A stretch of DNA of 64,000 nucleotides from Isoetes taiwanensis (taxonomy: Eukaryota > Streptophyta > Lycopodiopsida > Isoetales > Isoetaceae). The position numbers were made by a program, and so were the translations under genes. Where the stretch lies: the NCBI GenBank assembly GCA_021234155.1, contig JAJEKV010000014.1:21469513-21533512 (forward strand). Direction: 5' to 3'. Below are positions 41,236-52,489 of the stretch, in pieces. Position 1 is the first letter of the stretch; each line of letters begins with the position of its first letter. The notes beneath the pieces are model-generated. The model ran no database searches and was not told where the DNA came from. It worked only from the letters and a program-made list of their open reading frames with translations.

Positions 41236-42858
41236 TGTGACGCTCCCTACAAAATATACGGCTCCCAGCCGTACACTCCGTAGGAAATCCCCCATCCGGT
41301 CCTCCGACCGCACGGGCCCTCCGTCTACCCCGCACTCCGGGACCACCGTAGTGCGGGAAGGGGTCACGAAGGTGTCTTGCACGCCCTTCCCCTATGGGCT
41401 CCTATCACAGCGGAAGCATAAACATCGTCAGAACTAGCAATACGATACATCATGCTACCTCGAAAGGTAGCTCATCCACATATCCATAACTGCAAAGAAC
41501 ATAATCAGATGCCATAAAACATGAGAGCTCCTACCCATGGCTCCGACTCATAAGGAGGTAGACTGACTGGATAGGCCTCAAGATAGAGCAGACCGAGTCA
41601 TAACAATGGCGGGGCTGGCTATAGACAATGGCTAGGGTTGACCACTCCATCCGCCCCTCCTGTGCATACTTTGCAGGTGGGCTAGATCAAGCTGTGGCAT
41701 GACTCTAACCTTCCGGATACGCAATCCCATGGCATCACCCATCGGGAATACTCCAGGTTGCATCTCCTTGGTTCGACGAGGTAGGAAGGGTTGCATCTCC
41801 CCTTCCCGGGGTCTAGAGGCTCCACGGGCGGCTAGAGAATCGTGACGACACATGATTCATACCCGACTGAACCCCCCGAAATGCCAAGCTGACACTTGCA
41901 ACTCTTGAGAGGCAGGGCGACACCATTGCCCCAGGAGGTGTCGGACCCATGCTCGGCCCACACGAAGTGACCGACCATAAGCCTAGCCCACTATGGGATC
42001 CCTCGAAGCCCCCACTCGGCAGGGATCCATCCTCCATCCCCGTTGTGTAGTGCTGAGTCACATCATAGCTTCCATAGCCCGGTGGGTTCCTATGCACAGG
42101 CCGCAACTAATAGGAACTAAGGGATCTACACTAGGAGCATACTACATATGGCCCTAGGTCTCTACCCCCCTTCCCAATCCAAGAGGAGCAAACATGATCA
42201 ACCAACATCCCATAACATCATATCATGATAATCATAATAAGAACATCTTAACCTAATCATACATATCTAACTAACAGTTAGGGTTCCTTCATTAGGGTTC
42301 AAGATGTTCGACAAGGTTCTAGGGTGGCTCTACTCTAGACACGTAACCCATCTGGAGTGCTAACTTCCAGATGTACTAACATGAACTCTACTCAACCTAC
42401 CTCCTCCAGAAGCGCTTCCTCCCATCCCTGGCGTCTCCATGCTCCTTGACGTGGGTCGAAGGCTGGCTCCCTCAACGATCATGCACACCTTCCAGGGGCT
42501 GCTGCTCCAGGCTAGGCTATGACGAACGATGCTCGAAACAGGGTTTCGAGCGCGTGGAGGAGTGTTCAGGTGCTAGAGTCAGGAAAAGGGTCTAGGGTTA
42601 GGGTTTGAGCCAATATAGGTGGGGGGTCCACATGGGATGCCACGTGGCACCATTAGGACGAGGCCGTGTGGCGGTTGCCCAATAGGATAAGGCCATGTGG
42701 AAATGGGCCTTATCCTAAGGTTATCTAAGTTAAACAATTAACTTAGGTGTGCACCCCTTGCCACTTTCTAAGGCATACAAGGCTACCTAGGTTGACTTGT
42801 ATGGTGACGGGTCCAGGAATATACGTATTTATAGCGTATATTCCCCTGGAACGTCACA
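41236..42858 (-). mobile_element. 5' LTR of the H3-bearing Ty3 element (1623 bp)
   Basis: On the minus strand the LTR begins TGTGACG (42858) and ends CGTCACA (41236), a 7-bp terminal inverted repeat, and abuts the primer-binding site. Near its start is a 10-bp inverted repeat (GGAATATACG / CGTATATTCC, about 42816-42844) around TATAAATA, probably the promoter. Broken frames within (41632-42106) have no known domain and I reject them as genes. The sequence following the high-coordinate end is AAGTG, a candidate half of the target duplication. Confidence 0.75.
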
Positions 42859-43262
42859 AAGTGCTACATGGTGCTATTGTATGTATGCTAGGATGATTTT
42901 TGAACCACATAAGAAAGCCCATCAATCTCAAAAATGAGCTATGCAAGTTGTTGGGATAATGGGTGGACAAAAATTGTAATTCTATAAAATATATAATAGA
43001 TTTCTTTTGTTTGTTATGATGTCCCATTTGCGAAACTCATTGGAGGTGCCAAAGGAAAAGTTAATAACTATGTAAAGTTTCTTCATTAGATTTGTATGAT
43101 AGCGTGCTATATTGTGAAATATTGTCTATTTTCTAAGTAATATGTTATTACGTTTTCATATTTTTGACATGAAATGTGTGAATTCGAACATGCTACTAAA
43201 AACATGCAATATAAAATTTGTCCCAAAATTAAGACATAATCCCAATTTATTTGAATGATGGT

Positions 43263-43950
43263 TTAAAGCTGGTCCGCTCAATTTGCTAAGGGACTCTCTT
43301 AATAAAAAACTTAATGATCTTTTCTTCCTTCTCAAGTGCACCAAACTCATAAAAACCACGTTCTATGTTCAACATGTCTTGCATTTATATCCTTTCATTA
43401 GTCTACATTCGATAAATGCCAATTAGTGGTCTCAATAATATCACGAGAGCGTTGTGCATAATGGAGTTATTTGGCATGGTCAGGTTGGTATGTGAACCAC
43501 AAATCATTGTTGACCCCCTTGCTTGTTGCGATATTCAAACACGGTATCCACGTTTTACTGTTTGGGAAAGACCATGGGAACAATATACAGGGCTATCACC
43601 TCCTTTGGCAAGATTTTCCAACCTCTTCGCGATTCCTTGGTTGATTTGGCCTGGTCAAGTTGGTATGTGAATCACAAATCATTGTTGACCTATTCGCAAG
43701 GGGCTTTTATGAGTTTCGCCGTACGTTCATGTGCTTGAGATATGATGTAAAAGCAACCTAGTGTGCATTCAATTCAACCATCGGGCCCAATCATCTATTG
43801 TCTCATTGAAGATATCAATGTCTTGGTCTTGTCAAGTATCGGGAACCTAAAGGGAACCTATTCAAAAGGTGGACGTTTATAGTTTTGGTTTGTCTCATTG
43901 TCTGTCCGCCACTCAATAATAATGTGTAGAAACTTTCGTACTACACATTC
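43263..43950 (+). repeat. Copy of the kinase upstream region
   Basis: Similar to 10565-12400, with insertions and deletions, including AAAGCTGGTCCGCTCAATTT, the GTGGTCTCAATAATATCA block, and ACCATCGGGCCCAATCATCT. It shows that the truncated kinase at 43.95 kb was copied with more than 1 kb of its flank, as DNA and not through mRNA. Confidence 0.8.
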
Positions 43951-44327
43951 TTGGTAAAGAATCCTGCCAGAGGAGGCATTTCATTACGTTCTTCAAAACT
44001 CAGTTTTTCTTGTGTGGAAAATTGGGCAGCAGATATAGATATGGGCTGTGTTGCGCTTGCATTTGCAACATTGCTAGTACTTTCAATTGGATTTACGCCT
44101 GCTCTTGGAGGATTCACAAGCACAGTCTCTACGATGTGGGGAAGCGAGAACGACACAAGCTATGGCTATTACTCGGTATGTGCAATTCAGCCAGGGACGC
44201 TACTCCCTGAGTGCAAGGGAAATTTTGTACCATATGTCAACGATACTGATCCACCCCTGACACCCTTTTGGGCGATAGCAAGAGGCTCGTATTTCAGCTA
44301 CGGTCTCACGTATCTGTCCCACTATGC
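43951..44327 (+). pseudogene. Truncated CRINKLY4-like copy (N-terminus only)
   Basis: Matches the first ~125 codons of the kinase at 12.4 kb: the signal peptide from Met 44041 (MGCVALAFATLLVLSIGF), then GFTSTVSTMWGS and the first crinkly repeat (VCAIQPGTLLPEC). Near 44327 (SHY|AL) the sequence changes to copia pol. Everything beyond, including TNFR region, membrane helix and kinase, is missing. The open frame runs by chance to 44391. Not functional as a receptor. Confidence 0.9.
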
Positions 44328-45357
44328 CCTGAAGCATTGTGGTCTGGAAAGTTACCTGACTATGATAGGTTCAGAAGTTATGGATGTTTGACATATAAAC
44401 ATGTGCCATAGGAACTGAGATCCAAATTAGATGACAGGTCAATAGTAACATATCTAGTTGGATATGATACAAACTCAAAGGGTTATAGAGTGTTTAATCC
44501 AAAGAATATACAAGTCACCACCAGCAGAGATGTTGTGTTTGTTGAAGATGTAATGTATAAACTAAAACTAAATGCTGGAGTACAAGAGAAACCTGATGAT
44601 GCAACCTCAAAAGATGACAATACAATGGCAGATGCAAACTCAGAAGGGAAGATTCAGATGCACATGATGTGGAAGATTCAGACATACATAAGGAAAAGGA
44701 TACCAATGATGCTACTGAACTAAACAGGAACAGCAATAATGAGAGTATTGAAACTGCAACTAATAGCCATACAACAGAAAATATTTTAAATAAGGCTAGA
44801 CCGAGGAAAACTGAAGCACAAAAACTTAAAGAAAGTATGGGACTAAATGATGAACGTTATGGAAGGCTGGTAGATGGAAAAAGCAGCAGGATTCAAAGGC
44901 AATAAGACAATCTATATGAGGCACTGATGGTGCTAGAGACAGGAGTACCCGAAAATTTTGATAATGCTGTCCAATGTCTAGATGCAGACAAGTGGAAAAT
45001 TGCCATAAATGAAGAAATGAAGTCATTTAAAAGAACCTCCACATGAAGTTGTTGATCTTCCTAAAGATAAGCATGTAATAGGAAGCAAGTGGTTGTATAA
45101 GATAAAAATTGATGCAGATGGCCACACAAAATACAAAGCCAGGCTAGTGGCTCAGGGATTCTCTCAAGAATAGGATGTAGACTATGCAGAAACTTATTCT
45201 CCAATAGTCAAAATGGCAAGTCTTAGAATGATAATTGCAATGTCAAATGCTCTCAATCTCGAACTTCATCACATGGATGTGAACACTGCCTTTTTAAATG
45301 CAGATTTGGAAGAAGATGTCTACATGGCACAAGCACCTGGTTATGAAAGTGGGAAAG
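44328..45357 (+). mobile_element. Ty1/copia pol fragment (integrase C-terminus to reverse transcriptase)
   Basis: Broken frames read PEALWSGK-PDYDRFRSYGC and SKLDDRSIVTYLVGYDTNSK, GYRVFNPKN (integrase C-terminal region), an acidic linker with KAR-rich segments (44669-44905), then VIGSKWLYKIKIDADGHTKY, KARLVAQGFSQE and LELHHMDVNTAFLNADLEED (copia reverse transcriptase fingers and motif A). It stops at motif A, where a new sequence begins with TGTGACG. Stops and shifts make it inactive. No LTRs or gag are attached. Confidence 0.85.
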
Positions 45358-46386
45358 TGTGACGGGCCTGGCCAGTTAACCTCTCGATAACTGGAGATCC
45401 CATCGATCTCTACCATTGGATCTACTTAACCTCTGGGACTCAAGAAATTAATACATGCATGCTTAGGTAAAGAATTTAATCTTTGTATATGCCCTAAGGT
45501 TCCAAAAAAAAATTATACTTGCCATTACTTAGCAATAACCCCGCACAACAATGAATGTTCTTAACAATTATAGCTTCAAGCCAGTATATAGATAGATAAT
45601 AATAATAATAATAATAATAAACAAGTTATTTAACTGGCAATCCACACTTCTACTCTCGCCTTCCCGAAGCTTGGCTACCTTCCGGAGCATCTCGCGCCTC
45701 TGCTTGCACCATCAACCACGGGGATTAGTCACATGGACTAAGTGGGGATCGGGGATCTAGGACATGTCTAACATCAACAATACAAAGCATTAACCTAGAA
45801 CATCAACCTAGCCTTACCGTAGCCTTGCCCCGACAATCCAAGTTATGAGTCCAACAAGCTTGGTAAGTGATTTGCTTTGATCCGCTTGTTTCTGCAATCG
45901 GCATGTCTTTGGATTTGCTCTGCCTTGCCTACAGCCCCTTGCATAGAGCCCCCTTGATTTGCCCCTTTCTGGCTTTCTCTCTCTAGGGTTTACAGTCTCT
46001 CTCTAGCCCCAAAACCCCCAAACCCCTAAAAGGTGCTTTGACCTACGTTTTTGGTCCCCAAATTGGATTCTGAGCACAATTTTGACAGCCAAAGACCCCA
46101 CTGCCTCTGACCCTAAAAGGTGCTCTGACCTACGTTTTTGGCCCCCAAATTGGATTCTGAGCGCAATTTTGTATGCCAGAGACCCCACTGCCTTTGGAAG
46201 ACAGCGCACAGAATAATATTGAGCTAGGCTCCAACATTTGCCTGACATTGCCATAGCCCAACCAACTGCCTCTTGGCCTTGCCTAGCCTAGCCACAGCCC
46301 TGCCACATCCTGCCTAGCCCTGCCAGACCTGACAAGCCCCTGCCATAGCCTACCTAAACCTTGCTTGACGTGCCATAGCCCAAGTC
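45358..46386. other. Repeat-rich spacer, possible LTR remnant
   Basis: Begins TGTGACGGGCC, sharing TGTGACG with the terminus of the Ty3 LTR at 41.2-42.9 kb, so it may be the start of a related LTR inserted into the copia fragment; no matching end is seen. It contains a (TAA)n tract at about 45597-45620. An ~80-bp tandem duplication lies at about 46028-46195 (AAAAGGTGCTYTGACCTACG in each unit). A low-complexity CCTAGCC/TGCCA-rich stretch at 46255-46380 leads into LINE 2. No gene seen. Confidence 0.45.
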
Positions 46387-47341
46387 ATGGCCACAGAAGC
46401 AGCTCAGTGTTCGGAGCTTCCACAGACCACAGCACCCCACCCCGGGCAAACACCAACACAGCCTGCTGACCTCACGCAGGCCGAGCCTGCCTAGGAAAAC
46501 CAGGAAGGGCCACCAAGGAAGCGGCCCCGTGCAGACGCAATGGGCAAGGGAGAGACATCCTCCATGAAGAAGGAGGCCCGTGCCAAGACCCACACAATCA
46601 GGCCGGCTCGACAGACGGGAATTGGCTGCTCAGGCCCCACAGGGCCCCCTCCGTTGGCAGAATCTTGGGTCGGCATCCAAGCTGGGGTTGAGGCCAACAC
46701 TGCCCGCATTGCGGGCCTAGAGACGGAGATGGAGTCTGCAACATCCCAGGTGTTGCGCAGACAGTTGATGATAGCAAAACAAAAGATCACTGAGTTGGAG
46801 ACCCAAGCACGCCAGGTGGACGACATCATCCGCTTGGTGCACTTTGAGAGACAGCAAGACCGGCAGTACTCACGCATGCAAGCTCGCGGGATACCCGGAC
46901 GCCGCGAGACAGATTGTGGACCGGCAGAGCGAGACACTTGCAATCACGTCTCAGCTCGGCATCGAGGTCGATGAGGCCAATGCCATGGCACGGCGAGCAC
47001 ATGCCACACTCCCGTTGGAAGTTGAGGAGGCTACCGCTGCAAGACAGAGGTTGCAGGCCGCCTTGGAAGTTAACCAGTGCAGATCGAGCGCCTTCGAGAA
47101 GGATTTGGCACGGACCGAAATGCGAGGAGCTTCGACCGGCCGCTGCCCGAAAGAAGGTAAGGGCCTCCATGCAGAGGCGCATGAACAATGGCGGCACTGC
47201 ACGCGGGAGGTGGCAAGACACGACCAAGCCTTGCAAGAGCTGAGCTCCAAACTTCAGAGAACAGAAGCCGTAGCACATGACACACCAGTACCGCGAGCCC
47301 AACAACCTGCAAGACGTCAATCGGGTCACCGGTCAACTTGA
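46387..47341 (+). pseudogene. LINE 2 ORF1 (coiled-coil protein)
   Basis: The ATG at 46387 opens MATEAAQCSELPQTT. An in-frame TAG at 46492 interrupts, then PPRKRPRADA (a basic, nuclear-signal-like patch) and MGKGETSSMKK continue in the same frame. From about residue 95 heptad-rich sequence (LETEMESATSQVLRRQLMI) suggests a coiled coil. A frameshift near 46860-46915 moves the coiled coil to the frame ending at 47341 (EVEEATAARQRLQAALEVNQ). LINE ORF1 proteins are RNA-binding and trimerise through such coils. No zinc knuckle or RRM is seen. Confidence 0.6.
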
Positions 47342-47983
47342 GCGCCGACGGCCGCGGCCCGCCTGCCGCACCATCATCACGTGTGCGCCACCGGCGAGTG
47401 GGCGGTGCCCTCACCGGACGCCGAGCTCCCGGGCTGGCAGTGACGAGCCACAACACAGTAGTTTGGGGCTGCCGAAGAGCTGGGAGAGAATCTCACCCGA
47501 AGATACACACACGCATCCTTGGGCGCATGACGTTTCTGGTCCAGGACTGCTCGTTTACAGCGACCAGCCCGCATGGGGTCCAGTTCGAGCCACACCCGAG
47601 TCGTGGGTGTTCACGGTTGCGGATGCACAAGTTGAGAGGCCATCTTTGCGACGGGGCAAGTTACTAAAGGGAACATCTCGTATGTGAGCGGGATCTTACT
47701 CGGTGCAACAGAGGCCCGCCCGAGGTAGGAGTTCGCCCGGGGTCGGGGGCGCCCGTAGCCGTCGACCAAATGCTGCGGCTACACTTGCTTTCGACCAAAT
47801 GCTACCCCTCCCCGCCTCCTCGCTCCTCCGCAATGCCCCTACAACTTCGGTGCGCTCCCTTTCGGCCAAATGCTGCCCTGCGCCTCCGCTTACCTTGTCC
47901 AAGTCTGCCCCGCGAACTTCGGTTTGCTCCCCGCTGCTGGTCCTTCCGTGACACATACTATACAAGCATCTCTGATCGCTCAA

Positions 47984-50900
47984 TAGGAATTGTGCCTCCG
48001 GGTGGTGGTCTGGAACTGTCGGGGTTTCCCGTGGCAGAAGGGCGATAGCCTCAATTCAGTAGCTGTGGATATGGACCTCATCTTCCTCGTGGAGACATGG
48101 GAACACCCAGGCCACAGGCTGCCTGATCTGCCAGGGTACCAGCATTTTTCGGTGTTCAATGGTTGTACAGGGAGACATGGGCATGGTGGGGTTGCCTGCT
48201 ACTACCAGGTAACCTTGGCACATTTGGTTTCCCTCTAGAAGACCGACAGACATAACCGCTACTTGTGGGTCCGAGGGCGATCCTCTCTTCCTAGCTGCTT
48301 GCTACTTTCCCCATGCAGAGAGTCCCTTCTATCACAACCACCCAGAAGTGGACAGGATGGACCCGTATGTCGATCTATATGATGACATCTGGCCCGGCCT
48401 ATAGCGAGATGGGCGAGTCATGTTCCTTGGAGACTTCAATATGCGGACGGTGGAAACGAGCCATGCGGTGGACCCCTCGATGATGGCGTGCTTTCGATTC
48501 GCGTCCCGTAGAGGCAGCTTGCCCACGGCACTCAGATGACAGTCAGGTCACCCGCTTTGGCAGACAATTGCTCCTGATGTGTGGTATCTTTGACCTGCTT
48601 ATATGCAATGGCCTACCACAATGGCCCTCTTCCCACGAGTACACTTGCGCATTGTGGGACAATAACAAATGCGGAACTATTGTCGTGGATTATGTCATAG
48701 TGGTACGCGGGATGTACACCTTGTCGACCATTTTCACGTGGAGCACGGGACGGTCGGGGACGAGGAGGCCGACTGGATCACCTCCCACTCTATGTGAGGC
48801 TGGCCGGCCAGCCGCCACGCCCCTCAATGCAGCACCTTGCCGACCTTGGTTGCGCTTGGATTATGAGCAGGCGGAGGGTTATGCTGATATGCTCGCAGAA
48901 GCCCTCCCGACAGTTCTGCGGGCCCACACGCTGGAGCAACAAAACCCACCAACCGGGTTGAGCTCCTCGCATCAGGGGCGCATACCGCTTTGGGAGACCT
49001 CCCCACGCCGCGGATCGAGGCCGCGTAAATGATGGTTTGATGCTGAGTGTAAGGAACACAAACGCGCACTCCGTCTCATCGTGGATCAGGACACGCGAGC
49101 TCAGGCCACCAGCCATTACCGCGCCTTCCTCAAGGAAACAAAGGCAAGGTACCTGGCAAGGCACCAAGGAGAAATGTTCGCCTACTAGACACCCACCCGA
49201 ACTTTTCGCACAGATACTCCAAAGACCGGCCACAGACCCTACGGGGCACATCTCGGCGAGCAATGGGAGCAAGATACACAATGCCTTTATGATCCCCGAA
49301 CACGGGACGAGATGTGCCCCAGAACATGGCCACCGCCGGTGATCACGTAAGAAGATGTCGAAGAGGGGTCGCAGCTTTTGGCTAATGGGAAGGCAAAGCA
49401 GACTTAGGCGGCTACCGCAAGTTTAGTTGCTCAAATTAGGCGGGGACAGCCCATGGTGCCCATCTTTGCCGCAGACCGCTCAACAGGCACCGCAAGAGGG
49501 TTTTCTCGGTCCCGACCACGCGTGGTTGTTCCGATCTACAAGGCAGGGACCCACACCGTCCGTAATTACGAACCATCATGGTCAGCTCAGTGTTTGCCAA
49601 GCTGTTGGCGGGCATTCTAGAACAGCAGGTAACCAGCTGGGCAGAGGCAACGGAAATCAGGGCACTTACCCAGGCAGGCTTCCGACCCCGACCATTGATC
49701 ATATCTTCACACTCAGGGCCTTGGTCGAGGACAGCAGGAACCGTCGGGAGGACCTGTACTGCTGTTTTGTGGAATTTGCAAAAGCTTTCGACACGGTACC
49801 CCGGGAAAAGTTGTGGGCGAGATTGCACCATCTGGGGCTCCCTGTGGATCTGCAGAACGCAGTGTACAGACTGTACGAGATCTGCACAGGCCGCATGCAA
49901 CCGGAAGGACAGTCATTTATCAGCAGCATTGGAGTTAGGCAAGGTTCTCTCTCACCCACACTCTTTGGACTTTACATTGACCAGTTGGAAGCCCGGCTTC
50001 TTTGCCAATGGGGGGCGGTATCTGACTCTTGCACCGTGTCATCCGGCAGCTCATCTATGCGGATGATGTGGACCTCTTGGCCCATACACCAGAGGGCATG
50101 CAGGCACACCTCGATGCCCTGGACACATTTTGCCAGGCCACGGATATGTATGTCAACCTGGCCAAGACTAAGGTGGTCCTCATATCCTCCTCACGTCATC
50201 CAGCACCTCCGGCGCTCACTTATCAGGGGCAGATGGTAGAGGTCACACCCAGCTACAAGTACACGGGGTGGAATTTCCGTCCTCAATGTATTGGGACGCA
50301 TCCATTCGCCGGGTGACCGCTGGTTGGAAGGCGCCAGACGCAATGCAAAACAATAGTCACAGGCGGTTGTATGGTAGGGGCCACCAAATCACATTTGTTC
50401 CATGCACTGGTAGAACCAGTTCTTCTGTATGGGGTCGAGGTGTGGGGCCCAGTGGTGTCTTTGGCGACTTGGAACGACTTGGAGCAGGTCCAGAAGGCAT
50501 TTTTGACGCGGGCACTTGGGGTCAAGCCCTCGCCCATATCGGATCTTGTTGCAGAGAGGCGATTCATGCCCCGGCAAAGATGCCCCTCGATAGACACATT
50601 GTTTGTTTCGAGAAGGTGGCCAAGATGGGCGGCCGCCAGCTCCCGCATTTGGCTTACGCTGTGGCGATGAGCCCGCAATGACTCAGGGCTTGCTGGAAGG
50701 ACAAGAGAGCCCAGTGGCTGGCGCGCTGGAACGTAGAGGCACATAGGTGCGTCCAGGTGCACACAGACGCCGGCCGGGATAGGCTAAGGGGGTACTTGGA
50801 CTTTGTTTCCTGGGGAAGCTCTGGGACCACAATACTGAATGTAAAGATGGCGACTACAAACAAAGACATAAACCCCACCGTGGTTCGAGGCCCCCAGCTC

Positions 50901-51250
50901 TACTTGCGTTCTCGGTTGCCCATGAAGAAGCGCAGGATCATCAGCGTCCATTCGAAGGGGCCCACCATCTTCGGCTTGAGCACGGCGGTGGATTGGATTG
51001 AGAGCCGCCCGGGGCGAGCTTTGTCAGTGTTGCCCGCTAGGGGTTGTTGAGGATGAAAGCCATGCCTTCCGTGAGCCGCCCTACTGATCCCGATCCGGGC
51101 TTGCTACGCCCTCTTGGTGCGACCTGGTCTGCCACTGCACGAGCTACTCAGTATGCCGTCAGTTCGATCCCTTGGCTCCTACCTCCAGGAGGTTTTGGAT
51201 CTGTGGACTCACCTCTATCCCCGCACGCCTACCTGAGGTGCCGGGAATTC
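47984..51250 (+). pseudogene. LINE 2 ORF2: endonuclease plus reverse transcriptase
   Basis: Apurinic-type endonuclease: VVVWNCRGFPWQKGD (48000), MDLIFLVETWEHPGH (48072), VMFLGDFNMRT (48418). Reverse transcriptase: GFRPR-TIDHIFTLRALVED, then LYCCFVEFAKAFDTVPREKL (motif A), GVRQGSLSPTLFGLYIDQLE (motif B, 49930-49990), and after a frameshift at about 50030 LIYADDVDLLAHT (motif C with YADD). C-terminal PVLLYGVEVWGPV and LEQVQKAFLTRALGVK (50400-50525) are typical of this group. At least four frameshifts disable the copy. The end near 51250 has YLQEVLD-like sequence shared with LINE 3. Confidence 0.8.
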
Positions 51251-51429
51251 ATGTATATATGTATATTTGTACAGCTGCCAGCAGGCTTGTTGCTGCGACG
51301 GTTTTTCCCTCGTAAGGAGGGTTTTTTAATCCGGGTAGCAACGGGTTTGCTGCACCCGTGTAATTTGGGTCCCATAGGCCGATGGGCCTCCGCGGACGAT
51401 AAAAGAACCTTCCTTTCTTCCTTCCTTAA

Positions 51430-51965
51430 CAAGCTCAACATCAAGTAAATTCCATAATACACACTTTATATAGCAAGAAAAAGTCCAAACATGACTCAAT
51501 AATTATAATAGCCTCAATAATGCAATATGAAACCATCGCCATTAAATAAAGATAACCTCTACCATCTTCAAAGATTCACTAAACAATAAGGTTACCAGCT
51601 ACATTTAAGACTATAATAATGGTTTAATCTCTAGCGTTCTAATTGCCATTATGCTTCCGTTACTAATTTCCTCCATACACAACACATGTGCCTTGTATTT
51701 TACCCCTTTTTAGTTTAACTAACTCCAAAGGTTTTAATATATACTAGCTAACTTGTTAGACTACCCATGTCATAACATAAACAAACTCTACTCATTAACC
51801 TAATATTCCTTATCTTACCCCTCGTCTTTAGATAGATCTATTAACTCAAATGCCTTTATTTCAAAGTAACCATTAATATTTTGTTCGACCTATATCCTTA
51901 GTTTTTCCTTAACCTTACTATATTATCACCTTACTAACTAAATATTAACAGTTTTCTTTATATCT
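51430..51965. other. AT-rich, no gene seen
   Basis: About 535 bp of AT-rich DNA between LINE 2 and a Ty3 fragment, with no coding frame or repeat I can identify. Confidence 0.5.
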
Positions 51966-52133
51966 TAACCCTGGCGTGCATTACAGGGGTCGCGACCTCG
52001 GCCTGCAGCTCACAGATCCGGCCTCCAGGCCATCAGATCAATGCCAAAACACCTTGGCTTCTCCCGATTTTGCTGGCAAGGAGGATTCCAAGCCATTTTG
52101 GCCAGTTTGTAGCCCTAATCCGGCAGTTTTGGG

Positions 52134-52457
52134 TCAGTTCTTGGCCACCAAGATCATGTTATTTACAGCCGAATCTTGCTTCAATCTTCCTGATTCTACA
52201 TTTAAATCTTGAGGGTTCTCCAACACAGGTGCAAAATATGGATCCTTCCTCAATTTGCTAAGAATATCTGCATCCCATTGCCCTTGAGGCACACTAATAG
52301 AGGTTAAAAATGACCTTCTAGATAAAGCATCAGCAATCACATTTTCTTTGCCTAGTTGATATTCAATTTCAAAATCATACTCTTCCCTTAGTTGCATCCA
52401 CCTCCTTTGCCTATTATTCAAATATGGCTGTTTTGCAACTTCAGATTTTGGTAACAT
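52134..52457 (-). pseudogene. Ty3/gypsy RNase H-integrase linker fragment
   Basis: Minus-strand 107-codon frame: NNRQRRWMQLREEYDFEIEY, then GKENVIADALSRR, the conserved end of Ty3 RNase H, followed by the start of the integrase region (LSKLRKDPYFAPVL). It is isolated, with no RT or integrase core around it, and next to a LINE 3' end. A dead fragment of a different copy from the H3-bearing element. Confidence 0.85.
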
Positions 52458-52489
52458 CCTTCAAACTAGTGGTTTGAATGTTCATGATA

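Larger units (their letters stand above)
35680..42858 (-). mobile_element. Ty3/gypsy element, 5' part, with histone H3-like and extra ORFs
   Basis: Minus-strand element. In its own direction: LTR (42858-41236), primer-binding site (41234-41223), H3-like frame (40657-39361), 507-codon frame (38605-37082), gag (about 36890-35860). Protease, reverse transcriptase, RNase H, integrase and a second LTR are not present; sequence similarity to gag ends near 35.86 kb, so the copy is truncated. Extra ORFs between primer site and gag are known in Ogre/Tat-lineage Ty3 elements, but a histone is not among those I know. Boundaries on the low-coordinate side are uncertain. Confidence 0.7.
46387..51428 (+). 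mobile_element. LINE 2: non-LTR retrotransposon, nearly full length
   Basis: ORF1 coiled coil, ORF2 with endonuclease and reverse transcriptase, then a 3' UTR with the stem-loop and GGGTCCCATAGGCCGATGGG...GGACGATAAAAG, ending in a CCTT/CTTT-rich tail. It is GC-rich compared with its surroundings and the best preserved of three related copies (28.7 and 52.5 kb). The microsatellite-type tail rather than poly(A) argues against L1; I cannot assign a clade. Confidence 0.8.

Noticed and set aside
41632-42106. Minus-strand frames inside the Ty3 LTR
   Set aside because: They lie within the LTR, have no recognisable domain and overlap each other in different frames.
46491-47456. Minus-strand frames opposite LINE 2 ORF1
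   Set aside because: High GC removes stops on both strands; the coiled-coil heptads and continuity with ORF2 support the plus strand.
52070-52261. Forward frames over the Ty3 RNase H fragment
   Set aside because: The coding signal (ADALSRR motif) is on the minus strand; the forward frames are shadows.
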